Source: Pterobdella sp. o SKG-2022 (Eukaryota; Annelida; Clitellata; Hirudinida; Piscicolidae). Taken from it: a DNA stretch of 64,000 nt. Of the stretch, positions 12,704-26,730 are shown piece after piece (position 1 is the stretch's first letter; the number at the start of each line of letters is the position of its first letter). A model generated the notes under the pieces. The model was not told where the DNA came from and searched no databases. It saw only the letters and a list, made by a program, of their open reading frames with translations. The DNA is taken from the NCBI GenBank assembly GCA_964035795.1, contig OZ038321.1, positions 11,745,093 through 11,809,092 on the forward strand, read 5' to 3'. The translations under genes were made by a program, and so were the position numbers.

Positions 12704-13644
12704 GATGGGCCCAAAAGATTGATTGGCTGGGAGCTAGTCTATCATCTACTTCAACGGAGACCCAAGATACCAGAATTTTGGTGCGGAGTTATGTTGAATT
12801 AAAAATTTTTCTATTGATTTCGTGAATGTTTTCTAAGAATCTAAATATATCCGTTTATTCTTTTAATTACAGGCTTGTACGCATAGGTACTATAAACCAG
12901 GACTAGAGTACGAATTTGTGAATGGCGCATGTTTTCTGCTTGATAATAGTTTTTACACGAGAAAAATCCTTTATCCCTGTGATGAATGCCAAGCTGGATC
13001 CAGTTCCTATATATCGGATGTAGTTTTATAATTCTAGTTATGTTTTAAATATTTTATAACAAGTCTTTTGGAATTTTTATAGAAAAAGATTTTTACAAGT
13101 AGTTCATAATTCATAAGCGTGTCTGATTTATTATACTACCAAAAGTATTTTTTCAACTGACAAATTTGTGCAGGAACTTGAGATATTATTGGGAGCTCCA
13201 AGTTACAAATTGTCGGTGGGCGGAGCATTTTTATACAATAGAAGCAACATGCAAAAAGCTACCGAATACTTCAAGACTGATGACTTAAAGAGTGGCCAGG
13301 CAGGTGAGTCAATGATAAAACATTTAATGCTTCATTCTTGATCACTGTTGTAAATTAGAACCAATATGTCAGTACTTTCAAAATACTATCTTTGTATGTT
13401 AAAAATAATGAAAGAATATTAAGATTTTTAATAACTATTTGATTTTTATTATAGGCGATTCAGTGAACATCGGTCGTTTGATCAACAACAAAACCACTTA
13501 CGTTGTTGGAGAAACTAATTACCAAGGCAAAGTTTACTTGTATCTTCCTGACATCACCAACAAGCCAAAAGTTATTCTGGCTGGTAGACAACAATTCTCG
13601 AGATTCGGTTTTCAAACTGCCATTGGAGACTTCAACCAAGATGG
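12704..13644 (+). CDS. Integrin alpha chain, 5' half (propeller blades 1-4)
   Basis: Four exons: 12704-12780, 12873-13019, 13174-13303, 13455-13644. They read WLGASLSS, then ILACTHRYY, a Cys-rich loop (PCDECQAG), EILLGAPSYK, VGETNYQGKVYLYL and FGFQTAIGDFNQDG. The WLGAS...CTHRYY order is that of laminin-binding integrin alpha chains (alpha-3/6/7, PS1). Splice phases are 0, 0, 1 and 2. The last exon stops in phase 2 with GG, and the exon that would follow (T-TAT-GAA) begins at 6588 on the minus strand. Signal peptide and first blade were not found. The piece sits on a contig bounded by two 200-N gaps, so its strand relative to the rest is doubtful. Confidence 0.87.
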
Positions 13645-13676
13645 GTGGGTGAACTGTTGAATGTATTTGACGTTGC

Positions 13677-13806
13677 TAGTCTGAGTAGCTCAAGTGTTAA
13701 AGCGTAAAACTAGTTATTTAAAGTTACCTAATTTGATTTTGTTCCGGACCGACAGTTAGCACTTGTTCCATTTTGTGAAATGCTACAAAAGTAGCAAGGA
13801 TTGAAC
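13677..13806 (+). repeat. tRNA-derived SINE, diverged
   Basis: Starts 33 bp after the integrin exon with an A-box-like TGAGTAGCTCAAGTG, then AAAGTTACC, TCCGGACC in place of the B box, a diverged body and GCTACAAAAGTAGCAAGG. It is clearly more decayed than other copies. 13807-14312 shows nothing further. Confidence 0.55.
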
Positions 13807-14314
13807 GCTATGCAAATAATAAAAATAATAATAATATCTACGAAGTTTATTATAGTGATGTTTAACTTTAAAAGTTCCAAGCCCACTTGATATTTATGAA
13901 GAGACTTTAATATAATAATAGATAATAAGACTTAAATATTCTTTCAAAAACTTCGTATTCAACCCTTTTCCAAAATCTTTCGCGCTCCTAACCCTTCTTA
14001 AACCTTTTGGTAAGCTGTTTCACAAACTTAGACCTTCAAACTTAAACCTAAGCCTTCCAATACTAAGCATTATTAAAATATACATTAGTTATAAAAAAAA
14101 CGAATCAAGATCCTCTATAAGCTGACGCAGTAGATAGATATATTAAATTGAGGTTATAAATGATTAATTAACTTTCAAGGAACTTATTACCATCTATGAT
14201 TTATTTAATTCTTTATTTTTTGATAAGATTTCATATTCTATAAAAAAAAGCTATATTTATTTAATTAAAATTTAAAAAATTTTTCAAAGACAAAAAGCTA
14301 AAATTATTGAAATA

Positions 14315-15543
14315 AAGGTGCGAAATTGCTATATGACCACTAGTAAATGCCACATAGTTTTTTAGACACAGACATCGAAAAAAATTATTATACCTTGTAA
14401 TTAAATATAAGTTTATAAAAAACTATATAAAGAAAAAAATTATTTGTTTTTTCACTTTTTTCGTCTACAAAATGCCTTCTTGAAGTCAACTAACAATGGA
14501 AGATCAAGTAAAAATTCTGCTCTTTGGTCAAGCTAGTAAGACAAGTAAGAAATTACAAATCTCATTGGTTGCAATAAAAATACTATTGTGGAATTTGAAA
14601 ATTTTAAGAATCATCACAAGAAAAGGAAAAAAATCCTGGCTGACCCTCTGTTCAACGGGAAAATTTATTTGTGAGGTTAGTATAAGTGCAATATTAACGA
14701 ATCAATTTTAAATATATTCAAAGAAAACCTCTTCCTACGCTACATTTTAGAAATATTTCAAGCTGTTTATCGTACTTGCAATATTTTCAGTAAGAAAACC
14801 ATTGACAATCTTTCGCCACTGCAGTTTGTGTGACGTGTTACAAAGACAGGTTGAAAAAAAAGATTGGTTGGCTTAAAATAATTTTTAGTGATAGAATGAG
14901 GTACATTTTAAATGGTTTTGCCTGGCGACAGTGCCACTAGAAAAAGATCAGACCAACAAAAGACCTGCTTGAAACCACAATCTAAAGGTGGTTTGACGGT
15001 GTGTGGAAGATTAAGAGTTAAAGGGAAAACACGTTTGGCATTTTTAACTTGAAGAAAATATTTCAGGGCCTATATTTCTGTGTTATTACACTGCTTACTG
15101 CCAGATGTGGAGAGTAGTGCTGGAAATGGGTGAAAATACCAACAGAATAATGCTTCAATTTTTACTTCAGAGTGTACAAAAAGATAGTTGTAAATAAAAA
15201 ATGTTGTATAAATATTTTTTTTAATTGTTTAACTTTTAACTTAATTTAAACCATAAAAAATTTTTTTCGGTCTTCATATAAGGGAAAAGAGTTTTTTGAG
15301 CAAAAAAAGTTTGAGAAAAAAGTTTTTACAAAAATCAACTTGATAGTGTTACATTGTTAACAAAAACTATTAGTGTTTAAACATTTTTATGTTTTACAAA
15401 AATCTGTCAATTGTTTTTTCCACAAGTTAATCAAGTCAACCTCAACAATGGGTATTAAATTCATCAAAAAAAAATTATTTAAGTAACTTTTGACATTTAA
15501 AAAGCCAGATAAACAAAGTGGTCATAAAGCAATTTCACACCTC
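14315..15543 (+). mobile_element. Tc1/mariner element with terminal repeats, decayed transposase
   Basis: The ends at 14315-14340 and 15518-15543 are inverted copies of each other with few mismatches (GGTGCGAAATTGCTATATGA on the left). TA lies directly outside both ends (14313-14314 and 15544-15545), the Tc1/mariner target. Total length 1,229 bp is normal for the family. Between about 14850 and 15130, broken plus-strand frames follow the Tc1 order: FSDE-like word, then W, a KGGLTVCGRLRVKGKT-like segment (family: KHGGGSVMVWGCFS) and LLP. Many stops; inactive. Confidence 0.75.
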
Positions 15544-15545
15544 TA

Positions 15546-18500
15546 AAATGATTTTTTGCATTTATTTTCAAAAGAAATTTTTTAAAAATGAAACTCAAAA
15601 TGTCAGGTTTTTTATTATATTTTTGTAGAAACGGTCAATGTTTTATTAATGAAAAGTTCGAAACACTCGGTTTTTAGACAAAAATATGGGTAGTCATAGT
15701 AAGCTCGTACTCTGCATAGCAAATTTATTATGTTTTTATGAATGATTAATTAGTTTTTATAAGGCTTACACGCTTCTAAAAAGAAATGTACTAAGAAATT
15801 TATATGAATAATTAAAAAGGTTTTGTCAATACTTTTAAAAATGATTCATAATTTTAAAAAGAAATAAGAAAAACAAAAAACTTAAAAGTTATAAAGTTAT
15901 TGATTAAAACTCTAGCAATGAATATTAATAGAAACAAAAGTGGTTATATACAAAATGACGATATTTTAACTAGGCGTTCTTCTGGAATTTAAATACTTTT
16001 TTGTTAAAAACTCAAAAAGATGCATACAAAAGCCTAAACACATATTCAAAGTGACATAACCGACCTAGATATACGTATCCCCATAATACATTGAATGTTA
16101 TCTTTTGGAATGTTCAAATACCAGCGGGGAGTCATATTTAATACCATTCATTATCAAACAATTACTAGCTTGTAACACCCTTTCTTAATAAGTGTAATAG
16201 ATAATATCCGCATAAATGATTGAACAACAAGATAACATAGAGCCGGGATGATTCAAGTTTTTGAACATTCTTCATATCAAACAAATACAATGTAAACAAA
16301 CACTAAATTTTAAAATTACACATTAAGCATTGTTTACTTAATCATAATATAACACAATTTGAGATCAAAACAAGTTACAACTTTCTATCACATAATACCG
16401 TCGTTTAAGTAAGGAAAACAATGTGCAACACTCGTATTTAAAAATTTCGCTATTCATTAGTGAAGTTTTTGAATTTTTAAGAAATCCACAAAACTATTTT
16501 AAAAATACACAGCTTCATTATAATCCATTTGCATGCTTGTGAAGTGAATAAAAACTGTAAAATCATTTGAAGTAACTTTGTGTTTTTGAATATATTTTCA
16601 TCTTTTATAAATCAATAACAAATGGTTTAAATTATATTGGAAAACATCATGAGACTGAAAAACTTTGGAAAAATATTACTTGATTAAAGAAATTAAAAAA
16701 TATTCCTATACTTTCAAGCTGTTTCCCTTTGTGGTTTAGAAAAAAGAAATTCCAATCTAAATAAATGTATAAGCTGGCGAAAAAAATGAAACCACAAACT
16801 CAACACCACAACAAATATCGACTGACTTAGAATTACTCATATTTTATGCATCTGTAACTTTTCAAGATGGCTTGCAACTTAATTCCTTTTTAATATAATA
16901 TTATTCAAAACACGTTTCTCAGTTTTCAATTATTTTATTAAATTATTTAATTAGTCCATGCTTTTGTTAAAAAATATTCATTTTTTTGAATTTTTATGAA
17001 GTTAAATCACTTCAATTGAATTAAAACAGCCATTAAAATGGTAAATGATAGATGGTTAAACTTGCAGCAACATTAAAACAACTGAGGTTGTTGAAATGTT
17101 CAACTTAATAACATTCAAAAATGCATAAATACAAATTCAAAACATGAGCAAACATTTATTCACTAATACCCTGTAACTTATAATCTTTTAAGCAGATCAA
17201 AGGTATTATATATAGCATATAATACTTCAAAGATGTTTTTTTGTGGTATTATATTATAAATTTATAAAGATGTGCTCTTTTTCAGTAGCATTCTCTTTCT
17301 CATCCTCATCATAGCTTTCTTCATGTACATCACCACTAGAATGTTAAGAAGGTTTTTAAATTAATTTCAGAAATAAATAATACCATGTGTTTCACATTTA
17401 AACTGGCTAGGTCTATAAAATCAAAAAATATATAATACTGTAATATGAATAAATTCAGGTCAGCAGAATATGCTGAAAAGTATCGGGTTTTGCTCATAAC
17501 TCATTAATTATCGATTGTGGTCCAAGTTGATGATGAGAACCTATTAAAATAAAGTATTTCAAAATTCCCAAAATAATATTACACTTTAATGTTTTATGTT
17601 GAACTTTTAAGTTCTTTTGAAAAATTATTTTCTACAACGATCCTTATATAATCTCACTTGTAATATTCTCATGATGGTTTGAAATAATTGATAGCGTGAG
17701 AATGCTTTTAAAATGATTTAAATCTGCTGGGAAATAGGATGGCAGGGTAATAACCAAAGAACGGTAATTAAGTAAACAGGTTTAGAAATGTGTATAAAAC
17801 ATGAGATAAACTTATCAGGTTTGTACGCTTCACGTGCAGAACCTTTTAAAAACAAACTCTTGTCCTTACAAACACTTTCCTGGTTTCAGTGCGTTTGATG
17901 TGCAGACCATAATAATAAAAAGACAAAAAACTTGAAATTAATTATTTTGAATATTTCTTAGTTATATACTTGAGCTTCCAATTATATCACGAAGTAAAAA
18001 CTGACTATTTGTTTTGAAATTATTACCCTTTCATAGGTTCTTCAATTATTGAATTCAAGCAAATAAAGAAACGAAAGAATAAATATTGAAATTCTATACA
18101 AACTTTCGTTCATGGAATATGCACCTTTCAACAAAAATCCATGTAAATACCTTTGTAAATTGTACGCAAGTGTACGTAAATACGTTTATTTTTATGTGAA
18201 AAATCTAATTTTTAAATAGTTATTCATTAGAAAAATTTTGAAAAGCTTATTTTAATGCTTATTAAAGATAAACAAAAATGTTTATCAAACCATTTTATTC
18301 AAAAGGATACTTGTTGCTATACTTATAATTAGCTTCCAAAACTCCAAATATAACATTCAATTCGTATAAACTTATAATAAGCAATGTGAAATTTAAAAAT
18401 ACAAAAAATCAATGGTTTGACAAGCTTTATGAAAAAATAACTTTTCGACTACTTATACTTTTTATTAAACTTGAAAAGTATTGGACATAAAATACTTGCA

Positions 18501-19058
18501 ATGTCTTTAAAAAATAGATGAATTTTTATTGTATGTAAAAATAAATTTTAAACCTAAAAAACAAAAGTTTTTATTTTTATTTTTTTATAAAAAATCTATT
18601 GGAGTATGTTTGATGTATATTTACATGTTAAATTAAAGGCCTTTAACAGTTACAATGATTACTGCTTTGAACTTGGCAATCATGCAGTGAAATGACGCCA
18701 GTTATTTTAACGTTAAATTTCAGCTCATTTACGGCATTTTTTCGATAGAACTTATTTGAACAATCAATTTTTTGAATTTTCAGATGTATTTTGACAACCT
18801 TAAATATATCAAACATTAACTTAATTTAAATTGGTAATCAAGGGAATTTTAAAAATTATTATTAGTATAAGTTCTGTGAAGACATTAATAAACAAAGCAT
18901 AAAAGAACAGCACTACACATTCATAATATTTATTAAAAAACATTCGTTTAGTAAATATTTAAAAACAAATCGAGCTCTATAAGTTTTCACAGACATATTT
19001 ATTCAAAAAAAGAAGAACGGTTTGGTAATAGGATTCACTAGTGTAGATCAAGTTGAGC
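15546..19058. other. 3.5 kb without a supported gene
   Basis: Very AT-rich. The only suggestive item is a short acidic frame at 17254-17335 (listed separately). No repeat family recognised. Confidence 0.5.
17254..17335 (-). other. Possible last exon of an unknown gene
   Basis: After an AG at 17336-17337 the minus strand reads GDVHEESYDEDEKENATEKE and ends at a TAA (17254-17256). The acidic tail stands out from the AT-rich surroundings, but no partner exon was found. It could be chance. Confidence 0.22.
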
Positions 19059-19069
19059 TTATCGATAAT

Positions 19070-21367
19070 TCTTCATCATTTGGCTTTTCAGTGGCTTTAT
19101 TAACTAGTGCTCGCCATGACTACTAGCAGGTGCTTTTATCCTCAGAGTAGCACTTCTCGAAGTTTCTGTTCTTCCATGAACTGTTTGCAAAACAACAAGA
19201 AGAAAATATCTTCAGCTAGCCGTAGACTTTCCACAGACGCAGAGGCGGAAGCAGGAAAGTTTTGCACCATTGCCCTATTTTAGCAGGGTCGCAGCCTTTC
19301 ACCGCCAGTGTCAGACCTGTCCGCTTTGGAAGGCACTACCAGAAATATAAGTTCTCGATGGCATAGCTCTGACACGAACCCGTTACCATCCTCCACCGCG
19401 TGGAGGTCAGGGTTGGACTTTTAAGGGACAAACAATGAAACGGCTCACTTCTCCAAACAAGAGAGATGCAAAAACAAGAAAAATTTCGCCCAACATGAAA
19501 AGGTTATTAAACAAAGATATAACGTCTATAGCGTTTGATTTTTATCAAAGAGAGGCAAATGAAACTACCAGTGAAAACCTCAAATCAGAGAAAGCGAAAC
19601 TTTATAGAATTTACAACAGCCTATGCAAAGAACAGTTGGCACAGCAAATTACATTAATTGGAACAGAAGCCAAACGTGGTCAAAGCTCTAAGTGCTGGAA
19701 TCTCATAAGTGAAGTGAGTGGTCAAAGAAGCTCCAAAAAAGGCATTTTCAAAAGCAAGAACAAAGGTGAAAGGATCAAAAGCTGGTACAATCATCTTAGC
19801 GATTTACTGGGTAAGAAACCCACAACATCAAATGATTGTGGTGTCCAGGTTCAAAAAATTTTTGAAGATCTACAGATAGAAACTGGACCTTTCACCAAAA
19901 AAGAATATCTTGCAGTGAAAAAATGTCTTAAGCTTGGTAAATTTTCTGGTGAAAATGGTATTCCAAAAGAACTACTGAAATACTGCAATATAGACGACAT
20001 TGTTTTATAATATGCTAACTCGCTTTTTTTAGCCCCAACAATGGTCTGACATCAACATTCTACCTCTATCAAAAAGCGGAGCTCTCAGTAATGTATCGAA
20101 CTATGGAGGAATCGGTCTGTCAGCTATGATGTCGAAAGTAGTGAACAAGCCTATCGAATTCAATCTCACTTAGACTTTCTACTTAGAAACAACCGAAGCG
20201 GATTTCGACCCAAAAGAAATACTACAGCTCACATTCTAGCTCTTCGAAGGTAATAAAAAAAGCAAAAAGAAATAATGATTCTGCAACCATAGTTTTTGTG
20301 GATTTCAGTAAAGCATTTGATAGCGTTCACAGAGCAAAAATGATGCAAATCCTCAAAGCAAATGGAATTCCAAATGAACTTGTCAATGTCATACAAAAAC
20401 TATATGAGGGAACAAGAGCTAAAGTACTCTCTTCTGATGGTGAAACTGAATATTTTAAAATTTTAGGAGATGTTCTTCAAGGGGACACACTTGCCCCATA
20501 TCTTTTCACTATTGTTAGTGACTAGATTATGAGGATGCCCATTGATGGCAAAGAACAACTTGGTTTCATTCTTAATCCAAAAAGAAGTTGTCGGTATCCA
20601 GCAGAAGTAATAACTGATCTCGATTATGCTGACGATATCTCCCTCATATGTCACGAAATAGCTCAAGCCAAAAAGCTCTTAAACCAAGTTGAATCTGAAG
20701 CTACAAAAAATGGATTATACTGCAATGCCAAAAAAGACCAAAATGATGAGGTTTAACGAGGATAGTATCAATGACATAAAATCTATCACTGGTGGTTCCA
20801 TCGAAGAAGTTGACAATTTCAAGTACTTAGGTGGTTGGATGAAATGCTGTGAACACGATGTGAAAGCTAGGAAGGCTGAGGCATGGATGGCTTGTCATAA
20901 ACTCAAAAAAATTTGGAAGAGAGAAATAAAAATCAGATTATTTCTGGTGACAGTTGAGTCTGTGTTGCTCTATAACTCTGAAACTTGGGCTTTTACTTCT
21001 GCTTTAACTAAATCACTAGATGGAGTTTATACCAGAATTTTTAGAATAGCACTAAACATATCCTGGAAACAACACGTGACAAATGAAGAACTCTACGGTG
21101 ATTTGCCAAACTTAAATTGTAAGATTAAAGAGCGTAGACTGAGACTTGCCGGTCATTGCGTTCGGCACCGAGAAGAGATAGCCTCAAAACTTGTTTTGTG
21201 GCAACCTATCGCAAGAAACCCAAGAAGAGAAAGAAAAGCAATCAATTATGTTGAAACTCTGAGACTCCGGCCTAGAAAGCACTAAGAAATCGAGAACGCA
21301 ATGGTGGACAAGAAATCATGGAGAAGCTTCATCATTTTGGCTCGAATTAAAAGTCGGCCTAAGTAAG
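19070..21367 (+). mobile_element. RTE-type LINE, endonuclease deleted, RT part decayed
   Basis: Begins with a GC-richer leader (about 19070-19430) and goes straight into the linker and reverse transcriptase. RT marks: VFVDFSKAFDSVHR at about 20297, LQGDTLAPYLF, LDYADDISL at about 20620, and the C-terminal RRLRLAGHCVRH. The endonuclease expected between leader and RT is absent, so this is an internally deleted copy. The frame is broken at about 20010-20240, at 20523 (TAG) and near 20740. The 11-base word TTATCGATAAT occurs just outside both ends (19059-19069, 21368-21378) and is a candidate target-site duplication. Confidence 0.8.
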
Positions 21368-21624
21368 TTATCGATAATATTCATTATATAAAACACTGAA
21401 GTATTTTGTCTTCTTTTTGAAATGCTAAAACGCAAAGCTTAGCAAAACTATCGAAAAGAAGATTTTAAAGCAACATTATCGTTACTTGTAAGCAAGATAA
21501 TTTTAGTTTTTTTAAATTAAACATTCGTTTTAGCGGTTATATTGACTTATAAGCAATTTAACATTTAATTACGAGGTTCATATAATTAAGCTTAATAATA
21601 AACACGTCAATTATATCCATTTGT

Positions 21625-21824
21625 NNNNNNNNNNNNNNNNNNNNNNNNNNNNNNNNNNNNNNNNNNNNNNNNNNNNNNNNNNNNNNNNNNNNNNNNNNNN
21701 NNNNNNNNNNNNNNNNNNNNNNNNNNNNNNNNNNNNNNNNNNNNNNNNNNNNNNNNNNNNNNNNNNNNNNNNNNNNNNNNNNNNNNNNNNNNNNNNNNNN
21801 NNNNNNNNNNNNNNNNNNNNNNNN
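21625..21824. other. Assembly gap, 200 N
   Basis: Exactly 200 N. It cuts a LINE on its right side (minus strand) in the middle of the reverse transcriptase. Confidence 0.97.
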
Positions 21825-23690
21825 CTCCATGTTTGTGAATTGGAACTATTATTTGATTTCTCCAATCACTTGGGATTGTTTCCATTTCCCATATCTGGTC
21901 TGAGATCACTTTTAGTCAATATACCGTTTCATTGGCACCAATTTTGAGCATATTTGAGCTGATTCCATCTAAACCCGGAGCTGTTTCTAATTTACATTGC
22001 TTCAAAGCATTTGTTAGCTCCATTATGGAAGGGGGCTTAGATAGATCTGCTACCTCTTCATCATCAAGTGTGATTATAGAAGGTTGAAGCTCGCTGTATG
22101 CCGTAGTGTCTACTGTGGAATCGGAACTGGCTGCTGATGCAAAGTGTTCTTTCCATCTTATGATTTTATCTTCTGATGAAAAGAGTGTTTGTCTGCCATC
22201 CAAAGATTTCAAATTTGTCGAAGGTTTTATTTTTGTGTGTTTTTCTTTTTTCAGTAGTTTGAGAATTGAACCTCCCCGGCCCTGTTTGTTGGTGAGTTCG
22301 GTTGTTTTCTCAGCTTCTTCAGTCTTTTCTTCCCACCACGTATCGATAGCTTTTCTACAAGCTTTCCTGGATGCAGTTTTTATTTCTTTGTAGCTGCTAA
22401 TCAGATTTTGTGGGATTGCACGACCGTTTTGTTTGAGGGCTTTTATTTTGAAGTGGAGTTCAGATTTTTCTGTTGAAAGTTTTTTAACCTCTTCATTTAC
22501 CCATGGTCTTTTAGGCATTTTATTTTTTTTTGGTAATTGCTTTGAGGCGTTCAATAAACTTTCTTTGAAACATTTCCACATCTCTTCTACTGAATTATTT
22601 TGGTCTATTTTGTTCAAATTATATGTTAATTCTTTTTGAAATTTGTTTATGTATATTTTTTCTAATTTTTTTGGGTTCGTTATTTTATCGTGGAGTATAT
22701 TTGTGTTATTATTTGGGTTTTTATTATATTTTATTTTATGATTCTTCAGTATCAATTTGGATATAACCATATTATGATCTGAAATATGAATTGTTTTTCG
22801 AGTGACCTTGGTATCACATATGTTTGCTCGTAACTGATGACTGATGAGCACATAATCAAGGACATGTTCTTTTTTTTGATTCGGGTGATACCAAGTCCAT
22901 TGGTGTATTCTTTTGTGTGGGAAGATGGTGTTTGTTATTATCAGACCGTTGGTGTTGCAGAAATCAACTAACCTTGAGCCATTCACATTTCTTTTATCTG
23001 GGTTATGACGGCCATGGAGTCGTGATGGGTTTTCAAGTGGTCCAGCACGTGCGTTGAAGTCTCCCAACACTATCACATGTTCTTTTTTGTTGATTCTGAC
23101 AAGTTGGTCTTGCAGGGTTTCGTAAAAGTTTTCAGATTCTTCTTCATCGTCTACCTCCGTTGGGGCATAGACGGCTATGAAGTTTATGTGTTTGTTTTCA
23201 ACTTTTATTCTTGCTTTAATCACTCTTTCTGAAATCATGCTGTGAGTGCCTTCTTTCTTCCAAGCCTTTCTGAGATCACCTCTGAGAGCAATAGCTACTT
23301 TTCGTTAGTTACCATTTTTTGGTTCTGAGAGCCCAGAATAAAGCACTGTTGTGCCTTCGATTTCCAGAGTGCCACTGCCTGCCCATTGCACTTCCGACAT
23401 TGCTAGGAGAGATAAGTTTTTTTCTCTCATTTTTGCAATAACGTTTATCAGTTTTATGCTGAACTTCGTTGGGTTGCCCATGCTTTTGACGTTCCAGCAT
23501 CCTATTTTTGTGGTTTCAATCTTCATTTTTACTGAAGATTTGGTGTGGTTTTGCACTGGTACGTTATCAGCAATACGCAATGATTTTTCTGTGTTTAATG
23601 CTTTTTGAATATATTTGGATGTTTGTTTCAGCTTTTTTCAAGTTGATGTATAAGTTAGGTAATTAAGTTTGAGCCAGCTTTGTATGTGCT
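21825..23690 (-). mobile_element. RTE-type LINE, endonuclease and start of RT, cut by gap
   Basis: Minus strand from about 23690 down. The endonuclease shows IGCWNVKSMGNPTKF, MSEVQWAGSG, VLGDFNARAG and the SDHNMV motif of APE-type enzymes (about 23520-22780). A linker with RPWVNEEVKKL and the RT start LETAPGLDGISSNMLKIG follow, and the gap removes the rest. There is one in-frame TAA at about 23306; otherwise the frame is open from 23580 to about 21916, where it shifts. The copy is far better kept than the RTE at 19070-21367, so it is younger. Confidence 0.85.
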
Positions 23691-23895
23691 TTTTTTAATC
23701 CGCTCTGTTTCACCTGTGAACTTCGTTTTGCGTTTCAAAAATAACTTTTTTGTTTCAAAATTTTGAAGCGGTATCCACTCAATTTCCAAAAACTTATATT
23801 TTCAACAACTTGTACAAACGTTTTTTAACGAAAAATTCGCAATGTATCCAATATAAAACTCAAAAAACATCGGAGCTTTGAACACGTTTCGCGGG

Positions 23896-24967
<1,072 letters not shown>

Positions 24968-24984
24968 ACTGTTCTTGCGTTCAT

Positions 24985-25190
24985 CCACCATGAGGTAGGT
25001 GCAAAGGATTGAGAGACGAGCATTTTTCTTGTGATTATAAATGCCTTGTGGTTTGAAGTTCAGCCCGCAGTATTGACACTTTATGCTTGCTTGTGTCTGG
25101 TGCTTCTGTCTCACGTGGTTTGCCAGACCTGCTTTACTGGCAGCTACTCTGTTGCATCTCGGAAAACGTGCAGGATAAGACTTTGTCAGA
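24985..25190 (-). pseudogene. LINE C-terminal zinc-finger fragment
   Basis: Minus frame reads SKAGLANHVRQKHQTQ, then CQYCGLNFKPQGIYNHKK, a C2H2-like pair of the kind found at the C-terminus of some LINE proteins. No RT sequence is joined to it. Family is uncertain. Confidence 0.45.
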
Positions 25191-25493
25191 ACTGTTCTTA
25201 TTGTTGCTATTGTTTTGAATCTGTTGCTATTATTGTAGTTGTTGTTGCTCTTTGTTTTTCGAATTTTTGTTGTTGCTATTGTTTAGATTGTTGTTGATGC
25301 TTTTGTTTTGATTGCTGCTATTCTTGTTGCTGCTGTTGTTTTGATTGTTGCTATTGTTGTTGTTGCTGCTGCTTTTATTGCTGCTATTGTTTTGATTAAT
25401 GTTGCTACATTTTTTGTTGTTGTTGTTGCTCTTTTTATTTCGATTATTGTTGTTGCCATTTTTTTCGATTGTTGTTGTTTTATTGTTTAATAA
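25191..25493. repeat. Imperfect TTG/TTA-rich low-complexity tract
   Basis: Dense TTG, GCT and ATT triplets (TGTTGTTGTTGC words) between the zinc-finger fragment and the second CA tract. Looks like an eroded triplet microsatellite. Confidence 0.7.
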
Positions 25494-25687
<194 letters not shown>

Positions 25688-25789
25688 TCAAACCTGCAGA
25701 GAACGTACACACCTATCCACAGTTGCTGCATATATGAAGACAACTGGCATTAGAAATTTAGATTTTTTCATGCCTTTTCACGCCACCTA

Positions 25790-26350
25790 CACTTTTTCAA
25801 ACTTTGCCCCAAATGTTACAAATATTGCTATATGGCATTGAACAGTTTGACGCGTAGCGTGAACTGTTTTTCTCATGCTTAGAAATGCGACGTCGATGGG
25901 ACCTTAAATGACTCAGTAAACCAGCCTTGCTCACACATGGTTACCGACATTGACCACAAGTTAGTTCTTTGATCTACTAAGTATTGTTTCATTTCTGGAG
26001 ATCTTGCTTAAGTCTGGCATGTTCCCGTCTGCTCTCTTTAAAACGACCACTTGTTTCAAAAATTACTTTTCTCTAATTTGAGCTGTTTTGCGCTTGTATC
26101 TTCCATGATTTGGAGTTTATGCCGGATTTTCTGAAAGTTTGTTTCTAGCAATCTTTAGCTTTTTTTAGGGTTTGTGAGCCAATTTTTTACTATCGGCAAG
26201 TTGCCCATAAAAAATCATTTTGAAATCCGTTCGTTCGGCAATCTTACTAAGTGGCCGCTCCATCTGAGTCAACCTGTTATCTTGTATATTCCCTTTGCTC
26301 AAAAATCAAGACTTTTCAGATGAATCAATAATGGATAACATGTAAAAAAA
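25790..26350 (-). pseudogene. LINE 3' remnant (RT C-terminus and zinc finger)
   Basis: Minus strand, broken frames. LRWSGHLVRLPNERI-like segment at about 26270, then KSGIN and a Lys-rich stretch at about 26110, ending in a C2H2-like CVSKAGLLSHLRSHR at about 25910. This is the usual order at the end of a common animal LINE group. No catalytic RT part remains. Confidence 0.65.
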
Positions 26351-26730
26351 TTGTCAAAAATACAGATTGCGATTGGAGTTCTCCTACCGCATCCAACATA
26401 TTCAGAACGACTTTTGCTCTTAGTTGTAGGTCTTTTCGTCGATTTAATAGGGTTTTACCATAATACAAATTAAAGTTAGAGCAATAGCTTGAAGAACCAC
26501 ACAATGCCCAAAATTTGTAGCCTTGCCCCTAATAGACTGTTTGAGAGATGTCCGAAATATTTTATGAGCGTTTGCATCACCCAATCATGAATATAAACTG
26601 ATATTTACAAAAATCAAATTTTTTTGTTTATTAGACTACTTCATTTATTTTTTGTGATAGTCATCTTTTTAGAATTGAAATTCCACTAATTAATATGTAT
26701 TTGGTGTAAAACGCCCATTTGCTAACAAAG

